From NCBI RefSeq assembly GCF_022179285.1, contig NZ_BPQO01000014.1, positions 1-64,000 on the forward strand: a stretch of 64,000 bases of DNA, read 5' to 3'. This document shows, piece after piece, positions 35,751-43,740 of the stretch (position 1 is the stretch's first letter; each line of letters opens with the position of its first letter). A model generated the notes under the pieces. It saw only the letters and a list, made by a program, of their open reading frames with translations, ran no database searches and had not been told where the DNA came from. Both the position numbers and the translations under genes were made by a program. This DNA is from Methylobacterium hispanicum. Its GTDB lineage: Bacteria > Pseudomonadota > Alphaproteobacteria > Rhizobiales > Beijerinckiaceae.

Positions 35751-36692
35751 ATGACCTCCCGCCAGCGCGCCCTCGACGCCGTGCAGCCCCGCGGCCGGAT
35801 CGGCGTCGAGATCGGGCCGCTGAACCGGCCGCTGATCCGCCGCGACGACGGCGAGATCCTCTACGCCGACCACCGCGCGACCGCGGACCTGCGCACCAAG
35901 TACGCGACCCATCCCGACGTCACCGGCCCGGACGCGGCTCCCCTCATGGAGATCGACCTCGTCCTCGACGGCCGGACGCTGACGGAGGCGCTGGGCCCCC
36001 GCGCGCCGGTCGACTACATCGTGGCGAGCCACGTGATGGAGCACGTGGCCGACCCGGTCGGCTGGCTCGGCGACATGGCCGCGTGCCTGCGCGAGGACGG
36101 TGTCCTGTTCCTGGCCGTGCCCGACAAGCGCTTCACCTTCGACTTCCGGCGCGCGCCCTCGACCACGGGCGACCTCGTCGCCCACCATCTCTCCGGCGCC
36201 ACCACGACGAGCCCGGCCCAGATCTTCGAGCACACCGCCCGCACGGCGAGCGTCGATCTCGTGGCGATCTGGGCGGGCGCGGGCCGCGAGCCGCCGCCGC
36301 TCTTCGACAACCAGCTCGTCAGCGCGCTGCGCGACGCCCGAATGGTCGCCGAGACCGGCGCCTATTTCGACGCCCATTGCACGGTCTACACGCCGGCGAG
36401 CTTCCTCGCCGTGTTCGGCGAGCTGATCGCCCTCGACCTGATCCCGTTCGAGATCGCCGCGATCGAGCCGACCGAGCGCGAGCAGCTCCAGTTCTACGTG
36501 ACGCTCCGCAAGCGCGCCGCCGCGAGCCCGGCGGAGCGGGCCGCCGCGACGCCCCGTCTCGACCCGCGCCGCCACCACGACCTGCCGGAGCCCCCGCCTC
36601 CCCCGCCGCTGGACTGGCGGGAACGGATCGCCCTGGCCTGGCGGGTGCTGCGGACGGGCCGCAGCACCCGGGGCGACGGAGCGCACGGTTGA
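35751..36692 (+). CDS. SAM-dependent methyltransferase, class I
   Basis: 313 aa. GVEIGPLNRP takes the place of the usual SAM-binding glycine loop, and VDYIVASHVMEHVADPVGWL is the methyltransferase-11 signature. FLAVPDKRFTFDFRR and HCTVYTPASFLAVF are features shared with methyltransferases of polysaccharide and lipid clusters. The C-terminal 45 residues are Pro/Arg-rich. A GTG at 35685 would add 22 residues. It lies between ilvH and ilvB on the opposite strand; substrate unknown. Confidence 0.85.
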   Translation: MTSRQRALDAVQPRGRIGVEIGPLNRPLIRRDDGEILYADHRATADLRTKYATHPDVTGPDAAPLMEIDLVLDGRTLTEALGPRAPVDYIVASHVMEHVADPVGWLGDMAACLREDGVLFLAVPDKRFTFDFRRAPSTTGDLVAHHLSGATTTSPAQIFEHTARTASVDLVAIWAGAGREPPPLFDNQLVSALRDARMVAETGAYFDAHCTVYTPASFLAVFGELIALDLIPFEIAAIEPTEREQLQFYVTLRKRAAASPAERAAATPRLDPRRHHDLPEPPPPPPLDWRERIALAWRVLRTGRSTRGDGAHG

Positions 36693-36710
36693 GAACCCCG
36701 CGCGGGCTCC

Positions 36711-38486
36711 TCAGACCAGCATCTTGCCTTCCTCGGAGATGACGTCGCCGAGCTCGACCCCGGTCTCGCCGAGATAGTCGGACAGGAGCATCTCGTTGTG
36801 GGCCTTGCCCGACGGGATCATCGGGAAGCAGTTCTCGGTCTTGTCCACGACGCAGTCGAAGATCACCGGCCCGTCATAGGCCAGCATCTCGGCAATCGCC
36901 GCGTCGAGGTCGCCCGGCTTCTCGCAGCGCATGCCCTTGGCGCCGTAGGCCTCGGCGAGCTTCACGAAGTCCGGCAGGCTCTCCGAGTAGCTCTGCGAGT
37001 AGCGCGAGCCGTGCAGCAGCTCCTGCCACTGGCGCACCATGCCCATGTACTCGTTGTTCAGGATGAAGATCTTGACCGGCAGGCGGTACTGCACCGCCGT
37101 GGAGAGCTCCTGGATGTTCATCAGGATCGAGGCCTCGCCCGCGATGTCGATGACGAGCCCGTTCGGGTGGGCGAGCTGCGTGCCGATGGCCGCCGGCAGG
37201 CCGTAGCCCATGGTGCCGAGGCCGCCCGACGTCATCCAGCGGTTCGGCTCCTCGAACTTGAAGTACTGGGCCGCCCACATCTGGTGCTGGCCGACCTCGG
37301 TGGTGATGTAGGTCTCGCGGTCCTTGCAGGCCTCGTAGAGGCGCTGCACGGCGTATTGCGGCTTGATGATCGTGCCCGACGGCCAGTAGGCGAGGCACTC
37401 GCGCGCCCGCCACGTGGCGATCTTGGAAAACCACCCTTCGAGGTTGCTCCTCTCGGGCCGCGACGGCAGGGCGCGCCAGGCCTCCAGCATGTCCTCGAGC
37501 ACCGAGGCGCAGTCGCCGACGATGCCGACATCGACCTTGACCACCTTGTTGATCGAGGAGGCGTCGACGTCGATGTGGATCTTCTTCGAGAAGGGCGAGA
37601 AGGCGTCCAGCCGCCCCGTGATGCGGTCGTCGAAGCGGGCGCCGACGCAGATCATCACGTCGCACTCGTGCATCGCGAGGTTGGCCTCGTAGGTCCCGTG
37701 CATGCCGAGCATGCCCAGGAATTTATCGTCCGAGGCCGGGAAGGCGCCGAGCCCCATCAGGGTCGAGGTGACCGGAAATCCGGTCTCGGCGACCAGTTCG
37801 CGCAGCAGGCGCGAGGCCTCGGGACCCGAGTTGATGACGCCGCCGCCGGTGTAGAAGACCGGGCGGCGGGCGCTCGCCATCAGCTCGACGGCCGCGCGGA
37901 TGCGCTCGCGGTCGCCCTCGACGGCCGGCCGGTAGGTCTTGTGCTGCGAGGAGGTCGGCTTCTCGTAGAGGCCGCTGGCGAACTGGATGTCCTTCGGCAG
38001 GTCGACCACGACCGGGCCGGGGCGGCCGTTCTTGGCGACGTAGAACGCCTCGTGCAGGATGCGCGGCAGGTCGGCGATCGATTTCACGAGGTAGTTGTGC
38101 TTCGTGCAGTGCCGGGTGATGCCGACCGTGTCGCATTCCTGGAACGCGTCGGTGCCGATGAGGTGCGTGGGCACCTGGCCGGTGATGCAGACGAGCGGGA
38201 TCGAGTCCAGCATCGCGTCGGTGAGGCCGGTGACGATGTTGGTGGCGCCGGGGCCCGAGGTGACGAGGACGCAGCCGACCTTGCCGGAGGAGCGCGCGTA
38301 GCCCTCCGCCGCGTGGACGGCGCCCTGCTCGTGGCGCACGAGCACGTGCTTGACCGCCTCCTGGTGGAAGAGCGCGTCGTAGATCGGAAGCACCGCGCCG
38401 CCCGGATAGCCGAACAGCGTGTCGACGCCCTGATCCTGGAATGCCCGGATGACCATCTCGGCCCCGGTCATGACCTCGCCGCCCAT
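36711..38486 (-). CDS. ilvB: Acetolactate synthase large (catalytic) subunit
   Basis: 591 aa, ThDP- and FAD-dependent; it condenses pyruvate with pyruvate or 2-oxobutyrate in the first committed step of valine/isoleucine synthesis. LFGYPGGAVLPIYDAL and RHEQGAVHAAEGYAR carry the catalytic Glu that activates ThDP. The ThDP motif runs from IDIAGEASILMNIQEL to NNEYMGMVRQW. The start at 38484-38486 has AGGAGG six bases upstream. A leader peptide and terminator lie directly upstream, so it is probably under attenuation control. Confidence 0.98.
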   Translation of the reverse strand: MGGEVMTGAEMVIRAFQDQGVDTLFGYPGGAVLPIYDALFHQEAVKHVLVRHEQGAVHAAEGYARSSGKVGCVLVTSGPGATNIVTGLTDAMLDSIPLVCITGQVPTHLIGTDAFQECDTVGITRHCTKHNYLVKSIADLPRILHEAFYVAKNGRPGPVVVDLPKDIQFASGLYEKPTSSQHKTYRPAVEGDRERIRAAVELMASARRPVFYTGGGVINSGPEASRLLRELVAETGFPVTSTLMGLGAFPASDDKFLGMLGMHGTYEANLAMHECDVMICVGARFDDRITGRLDAFSPFSKKIHIDVDASSINKVVKVDVGIVGDCASVLEDMLEAWRALPSRPERSNLEGWFSKIATWRARECLAYWPSGTIIKPQYAVQRLYEACKDRETYITTEVGQHQMWAAQYFKFEEPNRWMTSGGLGTMGYGLPAAIGTQLAHPNGLVIDIAGEASILMNIQELSTAVQYRLPVKIFILNNEYMGMVRQWQELLHGSRYSQSYSESLPDFVKLAEAYGAKGMRCEKPGDLDAAIAEMLAYDGPVIFDCVVDKTENCFPMIPSGKAHNEMLLSDYLGETGVELGDVISEEGKMLV

Positions 38487-38550
38487 CGTCTTCCTCCTCG
38501 TCCCGTCTTCGTCTCGTGTCTTTTCGGTTCGATCAGCCCGGGCCTCAGGC

Positions 38551-38576
38551 AACAAAAAAGGGCCCCGAGGGACCCT
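38551..38576 (-). terminator. Attenuator terminator in the ilvB leader
   Basis: On the leftward strand, AGGGTCC, loop CTCG and GGGCCCT are followed by TTTTTTGTT. It lies between the leader ORF and ilvB, 65 nt before the ilvB start, where it can only stop transcription before the structural gene. Confidence 0.88.
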
Positions 38577-38589
38577 GCATGCGCCACCG

Positions 38590-38620
38590 CCCGGATCGCG
38601 GCCCGTGGATCAGGGCCGCC
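38590..38620 (-). promoter_or_regulatory. Protector-type hairpin overlapping the leader stop codon
   Basis: GCGGCCC, loop TGATCCAC and GGGCCGC form a 7-bp stem that contains the leader peptide stop codon in its loop (38610-38612). Its 3' arm GGGCC can instead pair with GGCCC of the terminator 3' arm, giving the mutually exclusive folds expected of an attenuator. Confidence 0.6.
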
Positions 38621-38660
38621 CCGTCAGTGGCGCTAGCGTTACGATGAGGGCCGTGCGCAT
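38610..38660 (-). CDS. ilvB leader peptide (16 aa)
   Basis: Sequence MRTALIVTLAPLTGRP. Four of its 16 residues are Leu or Val plus one Ile in a run of ten, and the codons include GTA and CTA, which are rare in this GC-rich DNA. Ribosome stalling here when charged branched-chain tRNAs are scarce would favour read-through of the terminator. The ribosome site is weak. Too short for normal gene callers. Confidence 0.7.
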   Translation of the reverse strand: MRTALIVTLAPLTGRP

Positions 38661-38732
38661 CGCGTGAAGTCCGATCCGGAACCGTTCCTTCCGGCGGTCC
38701 CATGTCGGGGCTCCTGCCGGAAAGTGTCGGGC

Positions 38733-38761
38733 GTGATAGCGGAGGGGACCCGAACGGTCAA
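38733..38761 (-). promoter_or_regulatory. ilvB leader promoter (sigma-70 type)
   Basis: On the leftward strand, TTGACC (38756-38761), a 17-nt spacer and TATCAC (38733-38738). Transcription would start about 7 nt further on (around 38726), giving a leader of about 240 nt before ilvB. Confidence 0.7.
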
Positions 38762-38803
38762 CGGGCGGGAACGCGAAAGTTTCACGGCGGCGGATCGCCC
38801 GCC

Positions 38804-40240
38804 TCACGCCTCCGGCGGTCGGCACCGCTCCACCCAGCCGCTCGCCGCGTCGTAGGCGGCCCCGAGTTCGAGGCAGGCGCGCTCGCCGTGGTTCGGGCCG
38901 ACGATCTGGATGCCGGTCGGCAGGCCGCCGGGGCCGAAGCCCGCCGGCACGGCGAGCGCCGGCAGGCCCGACATCGTCCCCGGAATCACCGTCTCCATCC
39001 AGCGATGGTAGGTGTCCATCGGTCGGCCGCCGACCCGGTCCGGCCAGCGCTGCCCGATCGGGAACGGGAAGACCTGCGCGCAGGGCGCCACGAGGAACGG
39101 GTAGGTCTCCATGAAGTCGCGGACCGTCCGGTACCAGCGCGTGCGCCCTTCCTGCGCCCGGGTGACGGCCTCCGCGCCGAGCGCCAGCCCCCGCTCCACC
39201 TCCCAGGCTGCCTCGGGCTTGAGCTGGGCGCGGGTCCGCGGGTTCTCGTAGAACGGCCGCAGGCTGGCCGCGACCGTCCAGGCCCGCAGCGTCAGCCAGT
39301 CGCGCCAGAGCGCCGCGTAGTCGAAGGCCGGGTAGGCCGCCTCGACCGTGCAGCCGATCGCCCGGAACGTGTCGAGGGCCGCCTCGCCTGTCTCCAGCAC
39401 GCCCGCCTCGAAGGGCAGGTGCCCGCCGAGATCGCCCATCCAGGCGATCCGGGTGCCGGTGAAGTCCCGCTCCAGCGGGGCGGCGAAGGCGGCCGGATCC
39501 TCCCGGTTCGAGAGGGGCGCGCGCGGGTCGTAGCCGGCGATGACCGAGAGCATCAGCCCGATATCGGCGGGCGAGCGCCCGACCGCGCCGAGCACCCCGA
39601 GCGAGGGCGTGAAGACGTCCGGGCTCTCGGCCGGGATGCGGCCGTAGCTGGTGCGCAGGCCGTAGAGGTTGTTGAAGGCCGGCGGGTTGCGCAGCGATCC
39701 GGCATGGTCGCTGCCGTCCGCCACAGGCAGGAGCCGCAGCGCCACCGCCACGGCGGCGCCGCCGCTCGATCCGCCGCCGCTGAGCGCGGGATCGTAGGCG
39801 TTGCCGGTCGCGCCGTGGACCGGGTTGAAGCTGTGCGAGCCGAGGCCGAATTCCGGCACGTTGGTCTTGCCGACGAAGATCGCCCCGGCCGCGCGCAGCC
39901 GCGCGACCATGATCGAGTCGGTCTCGGCCACGCGGTCGCGGAAGATCGGCGAGCCCTGCGTGAAGGGCAGGCCGCGGACCGGGTCGAGGTCCTTCACCGC
40001 CAGCGGAAAGCCGTGCAGCGGGCCCGCAGGCTCGCCGCGGGCGAGCTGCGCGTCGCGGGCCTCGGCCTGCCGCAGGAGCCCGGCGCGGTCCTGGAGCCCG
40101 ACGATCGCGTTGACGCGCGGGTTCAGGCGCTCGATCCGGTCGAGATAGGCCCGCATCACCTCCGCGCAGGAGACCTGGCCGGACCCGATCGCCGCCGCCA
40201 GCGCGACGGCGCCGAGATCCGTGATCGCGTCGGACGCCAC
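38804..40240 (-). CDS. Amidase signature family enzyme
   Basis: 478 aa. The Ser-cisSer-Lys triad is Lys83 (AVKDLD), Ser158 (SGGGSSGGAA) and Ser182 in GSDHAGSLRNP. It hydrolyses amide bonds; the family covers aryl and short-chain amidases, and this one is not GatA because its C-terminus and context differ. The variant DHAGS replaces the common DTGGS. GTG start, four bases after the glk stop, so it is co-transcribed with glucokinase. Confidence 0.92.
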   Translation of the reverse strand: MASDAITDLGAVALAAAIGSGQVSCAEVMRAYLDRIERLNPRVNAIVGLQDRAGLLRQAEARDAQLARGEPAGPLHGFPLAVKDLDPVRGLPFTQGSPIFRDRVAETDSIMVARLRAAGAIFVGKTNVPEFGLGSHSFNPVHGATGNAYDPALSGGGSSGGAAVAVALRLLPVADGSDHAGSLRNPPAFNNLYGLRTSYGRIPAESPDVFTPSLGVLGAVGRSPADIGLMLSVIAGYDPRAPLSNREDPAAFAAPLERDFTGTRIAWMGDLGGHLPFEAGVLETGEAALDTFRAIGCTVEAAYPAFDYAALWRDWLTLRAWTVAASLRPFYENPRTRAQLKPEAAWEVERGLALGAEAVTRAQEGRTRWYRTVRDFMETYPFLVAPCAQVFPFPIGQRWPDRVGGRPMDTYHRWMETVIPGTMSGLPALAVPAGFGPGGLPTGIQIVGPNHGERACLELGAAYDAASGWVERCRPPEA

Positions 40241-40244
40241 GGCC

Positions 40245-41267
40245 TCAGCCCTGCCGCCACTCGGAGGCGTGGTAGACGAAGCGCTCGCCCTCGCTCGCCA
40301 GCGCCGCGAGCCCGGTGAGGGCCGGGTCCTGCACGGTGATGACGCTCGTCGGGATCTCGCGCATCATCGCCGCGAAGGGGGCCTTGTCCTCGAAGGCGGG
40401 GCGGAAGTCGCCCTCCTGCAGCACCCGCACGATCCGCGGCGCGATGCCGCCGCCGATATAGACGCCGCCGGTCGCCAGGAAGGTGAGCGCGAGGTTGCCG
40501 CAGACCCGGCCGAGGATGCGCCCGAACAGGGCGAGCGCCTCGGCCGCGTGCGGGTCGGAAGCCGCGAGCCCGGCCTCGGTGACGGCGGCCGGGTCGATCC
40601 GCTCGGCGGGCGCCCCGGTGCGGACGTGCCTCACGGCCGCGTGCAGCCGCGCGAGGCCGGGCCCGGACAGCACCGTCTCGACGGTGATGCGGCCCTCGGC
40701 GCGCTCCAGCACGTGCCAGATCGCCTCCTCGTCGGGCGTCATCGGCCCGAGATCGGTGTGGCCCGCCTCCGTGGAGACGATGGCGAGGTGGTCGCCGTAG
40801 GGCACGAGCGCGGCGGCGCCGAAGCCGGTGCCGGGGCCGAGCACCACGCGGGCGCCCGCGGGCGCCTCCACGGGGCGGTCCTTGCACGGGCCGATCGGCG
40901 TGAGGTCGGTCGGCGCGATGTCGGCCGCGCCCGCCGCCACCGGCACGTAGTCGTTGACGACGACCGCGCGCGAGAGCCCGAAATCCGGCCCGATCCGGGC
41001 CGGCGCCACGAGCCAGGGCGCGTTGGTGAGCTGGATCTCCGGTCCGTCCACCCGGCCAGCGATGGCGAGGATCGCCGAGCGCGGCCCTCGCCCGCCCGCC
41101 GCCTCCGCCCCCTTGGCGAGGGCCGCGCGGATCGCGCTCGTGGGGTCGGGATGGCCGTGGGTGGGCTCGTGCGAGAGCATCCGGGGCTCCGCACCCGTCT
41201 CCGGCACCAGCGCGAAACGCGCGTTGGTGCCGCCGATATCGCCGACGAGGACCGGGAACTCGAACAT
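40245..41267 (-). CDS. glk: Glucokinase
   Basis: 340 aa, bacterial GlcK (Glk) type. It phosphorylates glucose with ATP. The phosphate-1 motif is VGDIGGTNARFAL; VVVNDYVPVA contains the catalytic Asp; VLGPGTGFGAAAL and STEAGHTDLGP follow; ATGGVYIGGGIAPR is the adenosine loop. Full length with all motifs. It is the first gene of a two-gene leftward unit with the amidase. Confidence 0.95.
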   Translation of the reverse strand: MFEFPVLVGDIGGTNARFALVPETGAEPRMLSHEPTHGHPDPTSAIRAALAKGAEAAGGRGPRSAILAIAGRVDGPEIQLTNAPWLVAPARIGPDFGLSRAVVVNDYVPVAAGAADIAPTDLTPIGPCKDRPVEAPAGARVVLGPGTGFGAAALVPYGDHLAIVSTEAGHTDLGPMTPDEEAIWHVLERAEGRITVETVLSGPGLARLHAAVRHVRTGAPAERIDPAAVTEAGLAASDPHAAEALALFGRILGRVCGNLALTFLATGGVYIGGGIAPRIVRVLQEGDFRPAFEDKAPFAAMMREIPTSVITVQDPALTGLAALASEGERFVYHASEWRQG

Positions 41268-41350
41268 GCGGACCGCTCTCCTCTAGCCCCGGACGGCGGG
41301 GGGGGCAGTGACCACCGATGCTGGGGGATCCCGGCGGCTGAAACCCTGCC

Positions 41351-41515
41351 CTTTCCCGGACACCTGGAACGAAGTGGAAGGTGATCCGGGATCCAGCACA
41401 GGAAGGGCCGCGCAACGGCTCGACCTCCAGCAACGGTGCAGCATTCGGACGCTTCGCGCCTTCATGGGCTGGGTCCCGGATCACCCTCCGCTGACGCTCC
41501 GGGCGTCCGGGAAAG
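41351..41515. repeat. 165-bp inverted-repeat element
   Basis: The left arm starts CTTTCCCGGACACCTGGAAC and the right arm, read on the other strand, starts CTTTCCCGGACGCCCGGAGC. The similarity runs about 55 bp, including GTGATCCGGGA(T/C)CCAGC, around a 50-bp centre. It lies between the end of the trehalose-phosphatase gene and the start of glk. It looks like a dispersed palindromic repeat; it would also form a terminator-like hairpin. No other feature was seen in 41268-41551. Confidence 0.75.
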
Positions 41516-41551
41516 CGGAGGTGATGTTGGAACCGCATCTCCGGTTTCCAT

Positions 41552-42295
41552 TCAGGCCCCCGGAAGGACGTCCGGGTCGAGGGGCGCGCCGTCCGCCCAG
41601 GCGGTGAGAAGCTGGCGCACGGCGGCCGGATCGGCGAGCCGCCGGGTCGCGATCGTGTCGCTCTCGCCGACCCGCACCGAGACGCCGCCGTCCTCGTTGA
41701 CGGACGCGAAGGCGATCTCGTCCGTGCGGTCGTCGCCGAGGAAGACCGCGCGCCGGCCCGCGTAGGGGGCGGCCTCCATGAAGGCCCGGATGGCGTGGCC
41801 CTTCGTGGCGCTCGCGGGCACGATCTCGCCGACGGCCTTGCCGAGCTGCAGCCGGTACGCGGCGCCGAGCGCGGCAGCCGCCGTCTTGACGATCGCCTCG
41901 GCGCGGGCGGCATCGTCCGGCGCGGCGAGGCGCCAGTGCACCGCGACCGAGGCGCCCTTGTCCTCGATCAGCACCGCGTCGAGGTCGGCGAGCCGGGCCT
42001 GCAGGCGCTGCACCTCGGCGCGTAGGTCCGGATGGTCCTCGGCCCGCCCGCCGCTCAGCACGCCGTCGGTGCGGCGCTCGACCCCGTGCAGGCCGGCGAC
42101 GTCGAAGCGGCCGGGCTTCAGGAAATCGTCGATGACGCCGACCGGGCGCCCGGTGACGATGGCGAGCGCGCCGCCGAGCCGCTCGCGCAGGCGTTCCAGG
42201 GTGCGCACGAGATCCGGATCGACCTGCACCGCGTCCGGCCGCGGCGCGATCTCGACGAGGGTGCCGTCGAAATCGAGGAACAGGGCAAGGCTCAC
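41552..42295 (-). CDS. otsB: Trehalose-6-phosphate phosphatase
   Basis: 247 aa from a GTG; in-frame starts at 42337 or 42376 would add 14 to 27 unconserved residues. HAD-superfamily motifs: nucleophile Asp in FLDFDGTLVEIAP, AIVTGRPVG, Lys in SATKGHA, and VFLGDDRTDEIAF for Mg binding. It makes trehalose from trehalose-6-phosphate, an osmoprotectant. The partner synthase (otsA) is not in the window. Confidence 0.92.
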   Translation of the reverse strand: MSLALFLDFDGTLVEIAPRPDAVQVDPDLVRTLERLRERLGGALAIVTGRPVGVIDDFLKPGRFDVAGLHGVERRTDGVLSGGRAEDHPDLRAEVQRLQARLADLDAVLIEDKGASVAVHWRLAAPDDAARAEAIVKTAAAALGAAYRLQLGKAVGEIVPASATKGHAIRAFMEAAPYAGRRAVFLGDDRTDEIAFASVNEDGGVSVRVGESDTIATRRLADPAAVRQLLTAWADGAPLDPDVLPGA

Positions 42296-42460
42296 GCGCG
42301 GGCTCCGGCCAGGCAAGGATCGCGTCCGAGCTAGCACGGTGCCCCGCGGCGCCGCAAACGCCGGACCCTGGACCATGGACCCCGGGCCGCGCAGGGCTCG
42401 CCAGGCAGGCCCGCCCCGCTATACCTCGCGCATCATCAGCCCGTTGCGCGAGGTGTGGCG

Positions 42461-43678
42461 ATGCAGGTTTCGGCGGACCCGAAGGATCTCGGCCTCTGTC
42501 CTGAGCGGCTCGAGCGCGTGGACGGCTGGATGCGCCGGCTGGTCGATGACGGGCGTCTCGCCGGCCTCTCGGTCTCGGTGATGCGGCGCGGGCAACTCGC
42601 TTTCGCGCGGGCCCATGGCCTTGCCGACCTGAAGCGGGGCACGCCCTTCCGTCTCGACACGGTCGCGCGCATCTACTCGATGACGAAGCCGCTCACCTCG
42701 GTGGCGGTGATGCAGCTCTACGAGGAGGGCTGCTTCCAGCTCGACGACCCGGTGGCGCGTTTCCTGCCGGAATTCTCCGCCATGCGCGTCGCGACCGGCG
42801 GCAACCGGGCCAAGCTCGAGACCGAGCCGGCGTGCCGCATGATCACGATCCGCGACCTCCTCACCCACACGGCCGGCCTCACCTACGGCTTCATGGAGGC
42901 GACGCTGGTGGACGCGCTCTACCGGGAGCAGGGCGCGGACTACCTGCGCACCGACGCCACCCTCGCCGAGGTGACCCGGATCGTCGCCGGCCTGCCGCTC
43001 CTCGCCCATCCGGGCGCGGCCTGGAACTACAGCGTCGCCACGGACGTGCTCGGGCGCCTCGTCGAGGTGGTGTCGGGGCGGGACTTCGCCAACTACCTCC
43101 GCGAGCGGGTGATCCGCCCGCTCGGCCTGCACGACACCGACTTCCACGTCCGGCCGGAGAACCGCGACCGCTTCGCGGCCTGCTACGTCTACGACCGGGA
43201 GCGCCGGCTCACCCAGTACGACGACGCGCGCGAGACCGTGTTCGCCGAGCCGCCCGCCATCGCGTCCGGCGGCGGCGGCCTCGTCTCGACGGCCTCCGAC
43301 TACCTGCGCTTCTGCCGCCTCGTCCTGAACGGGGGCGTGCTCGACGGGGTGCGGCTCCTCGGGCGCAAGACCGTGGCGCTGATGACGACGAACCACCTGC
43401 GGGGCGATCTGGCCGCCATGGGCACGCCGCGCTTCGCCGAGACCTCCTACGACGGGATCGGCTTCGGCCTCGGCTTCTCGGTGATGCTCGATCCCGCCCG
43501 CGCCCAGATCCTGGGGAGCCCCGGCGAGTGCGCCTGGGGCGGGCTCGCCTCGACGGCCTTCTGGATCGACCCGTCCGAGGACATGGCGGTGGTGCTCCTG
43601 ACGCAGCTCATCCCCTCCTCGGCCCTGCCGATCCGCAAGGAGCTCAGGGTGATGACCTACGCGGCGCTGGTCGATTAA
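42461..43678 (+). CDS. Serine hydrolase, beta-lactamase/class C fold
   Basis: 405 aa. Nucleophile motif SMTK (about residue 74-77) in IYSMTKPLTSVAVMQLYEEG; second motif YSV at about 190 (AAWNYSVATDVLGRL). The family covers esterases, D-aminopeptidases and DD-peptidases; no signal peptide is seen, so a cytoplasmic esterase-like role is more likely than cell-wall work. ATG with GAGG upstream, preferred over a GTG six bases earlier. Confidence 0.9.
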   Translation: MQVSADPKDLGLCPERLERVDGWMRRLVDDGRLAGLSVSVMRRGQLAFARAHGLADLKRGTPFRLDTVARIYSMTKPLTSVAVMQLYEEGCFQLDDPVARFLPEFSAMRVATGGNRAKLETEPACRMITIRDLLTHTAGLTYGFMEATLVDALYREQGADYLRTDATLAEVTRIVAGLPLLAHPGAAWNYSVATDVLGRLVEVVSGRDFANYLRERVIRPLGLHDTDFHVRPENRDRFAACYVYDRERRLTQYDDARETVFAEPPAIASGGGGLVSTASDYLRFCRLVLNGGVLDGVRLLGRKTVALMTTNHLRGDLAAMGTPRFAETSYDGIGFGLGFSVMLDPARAQILGSPGECAWGGLASTAFWIDPSEDMAVVLLTQLIPSSALPIRKELRVMTYAALVD

Positions 43679-43740
43679 GGGTGGAACAGCGCCCGCGGCG
43701 GGGCGTTCAGGGCGAGGCCCCCGGCGCGGCAGGAGACGAT

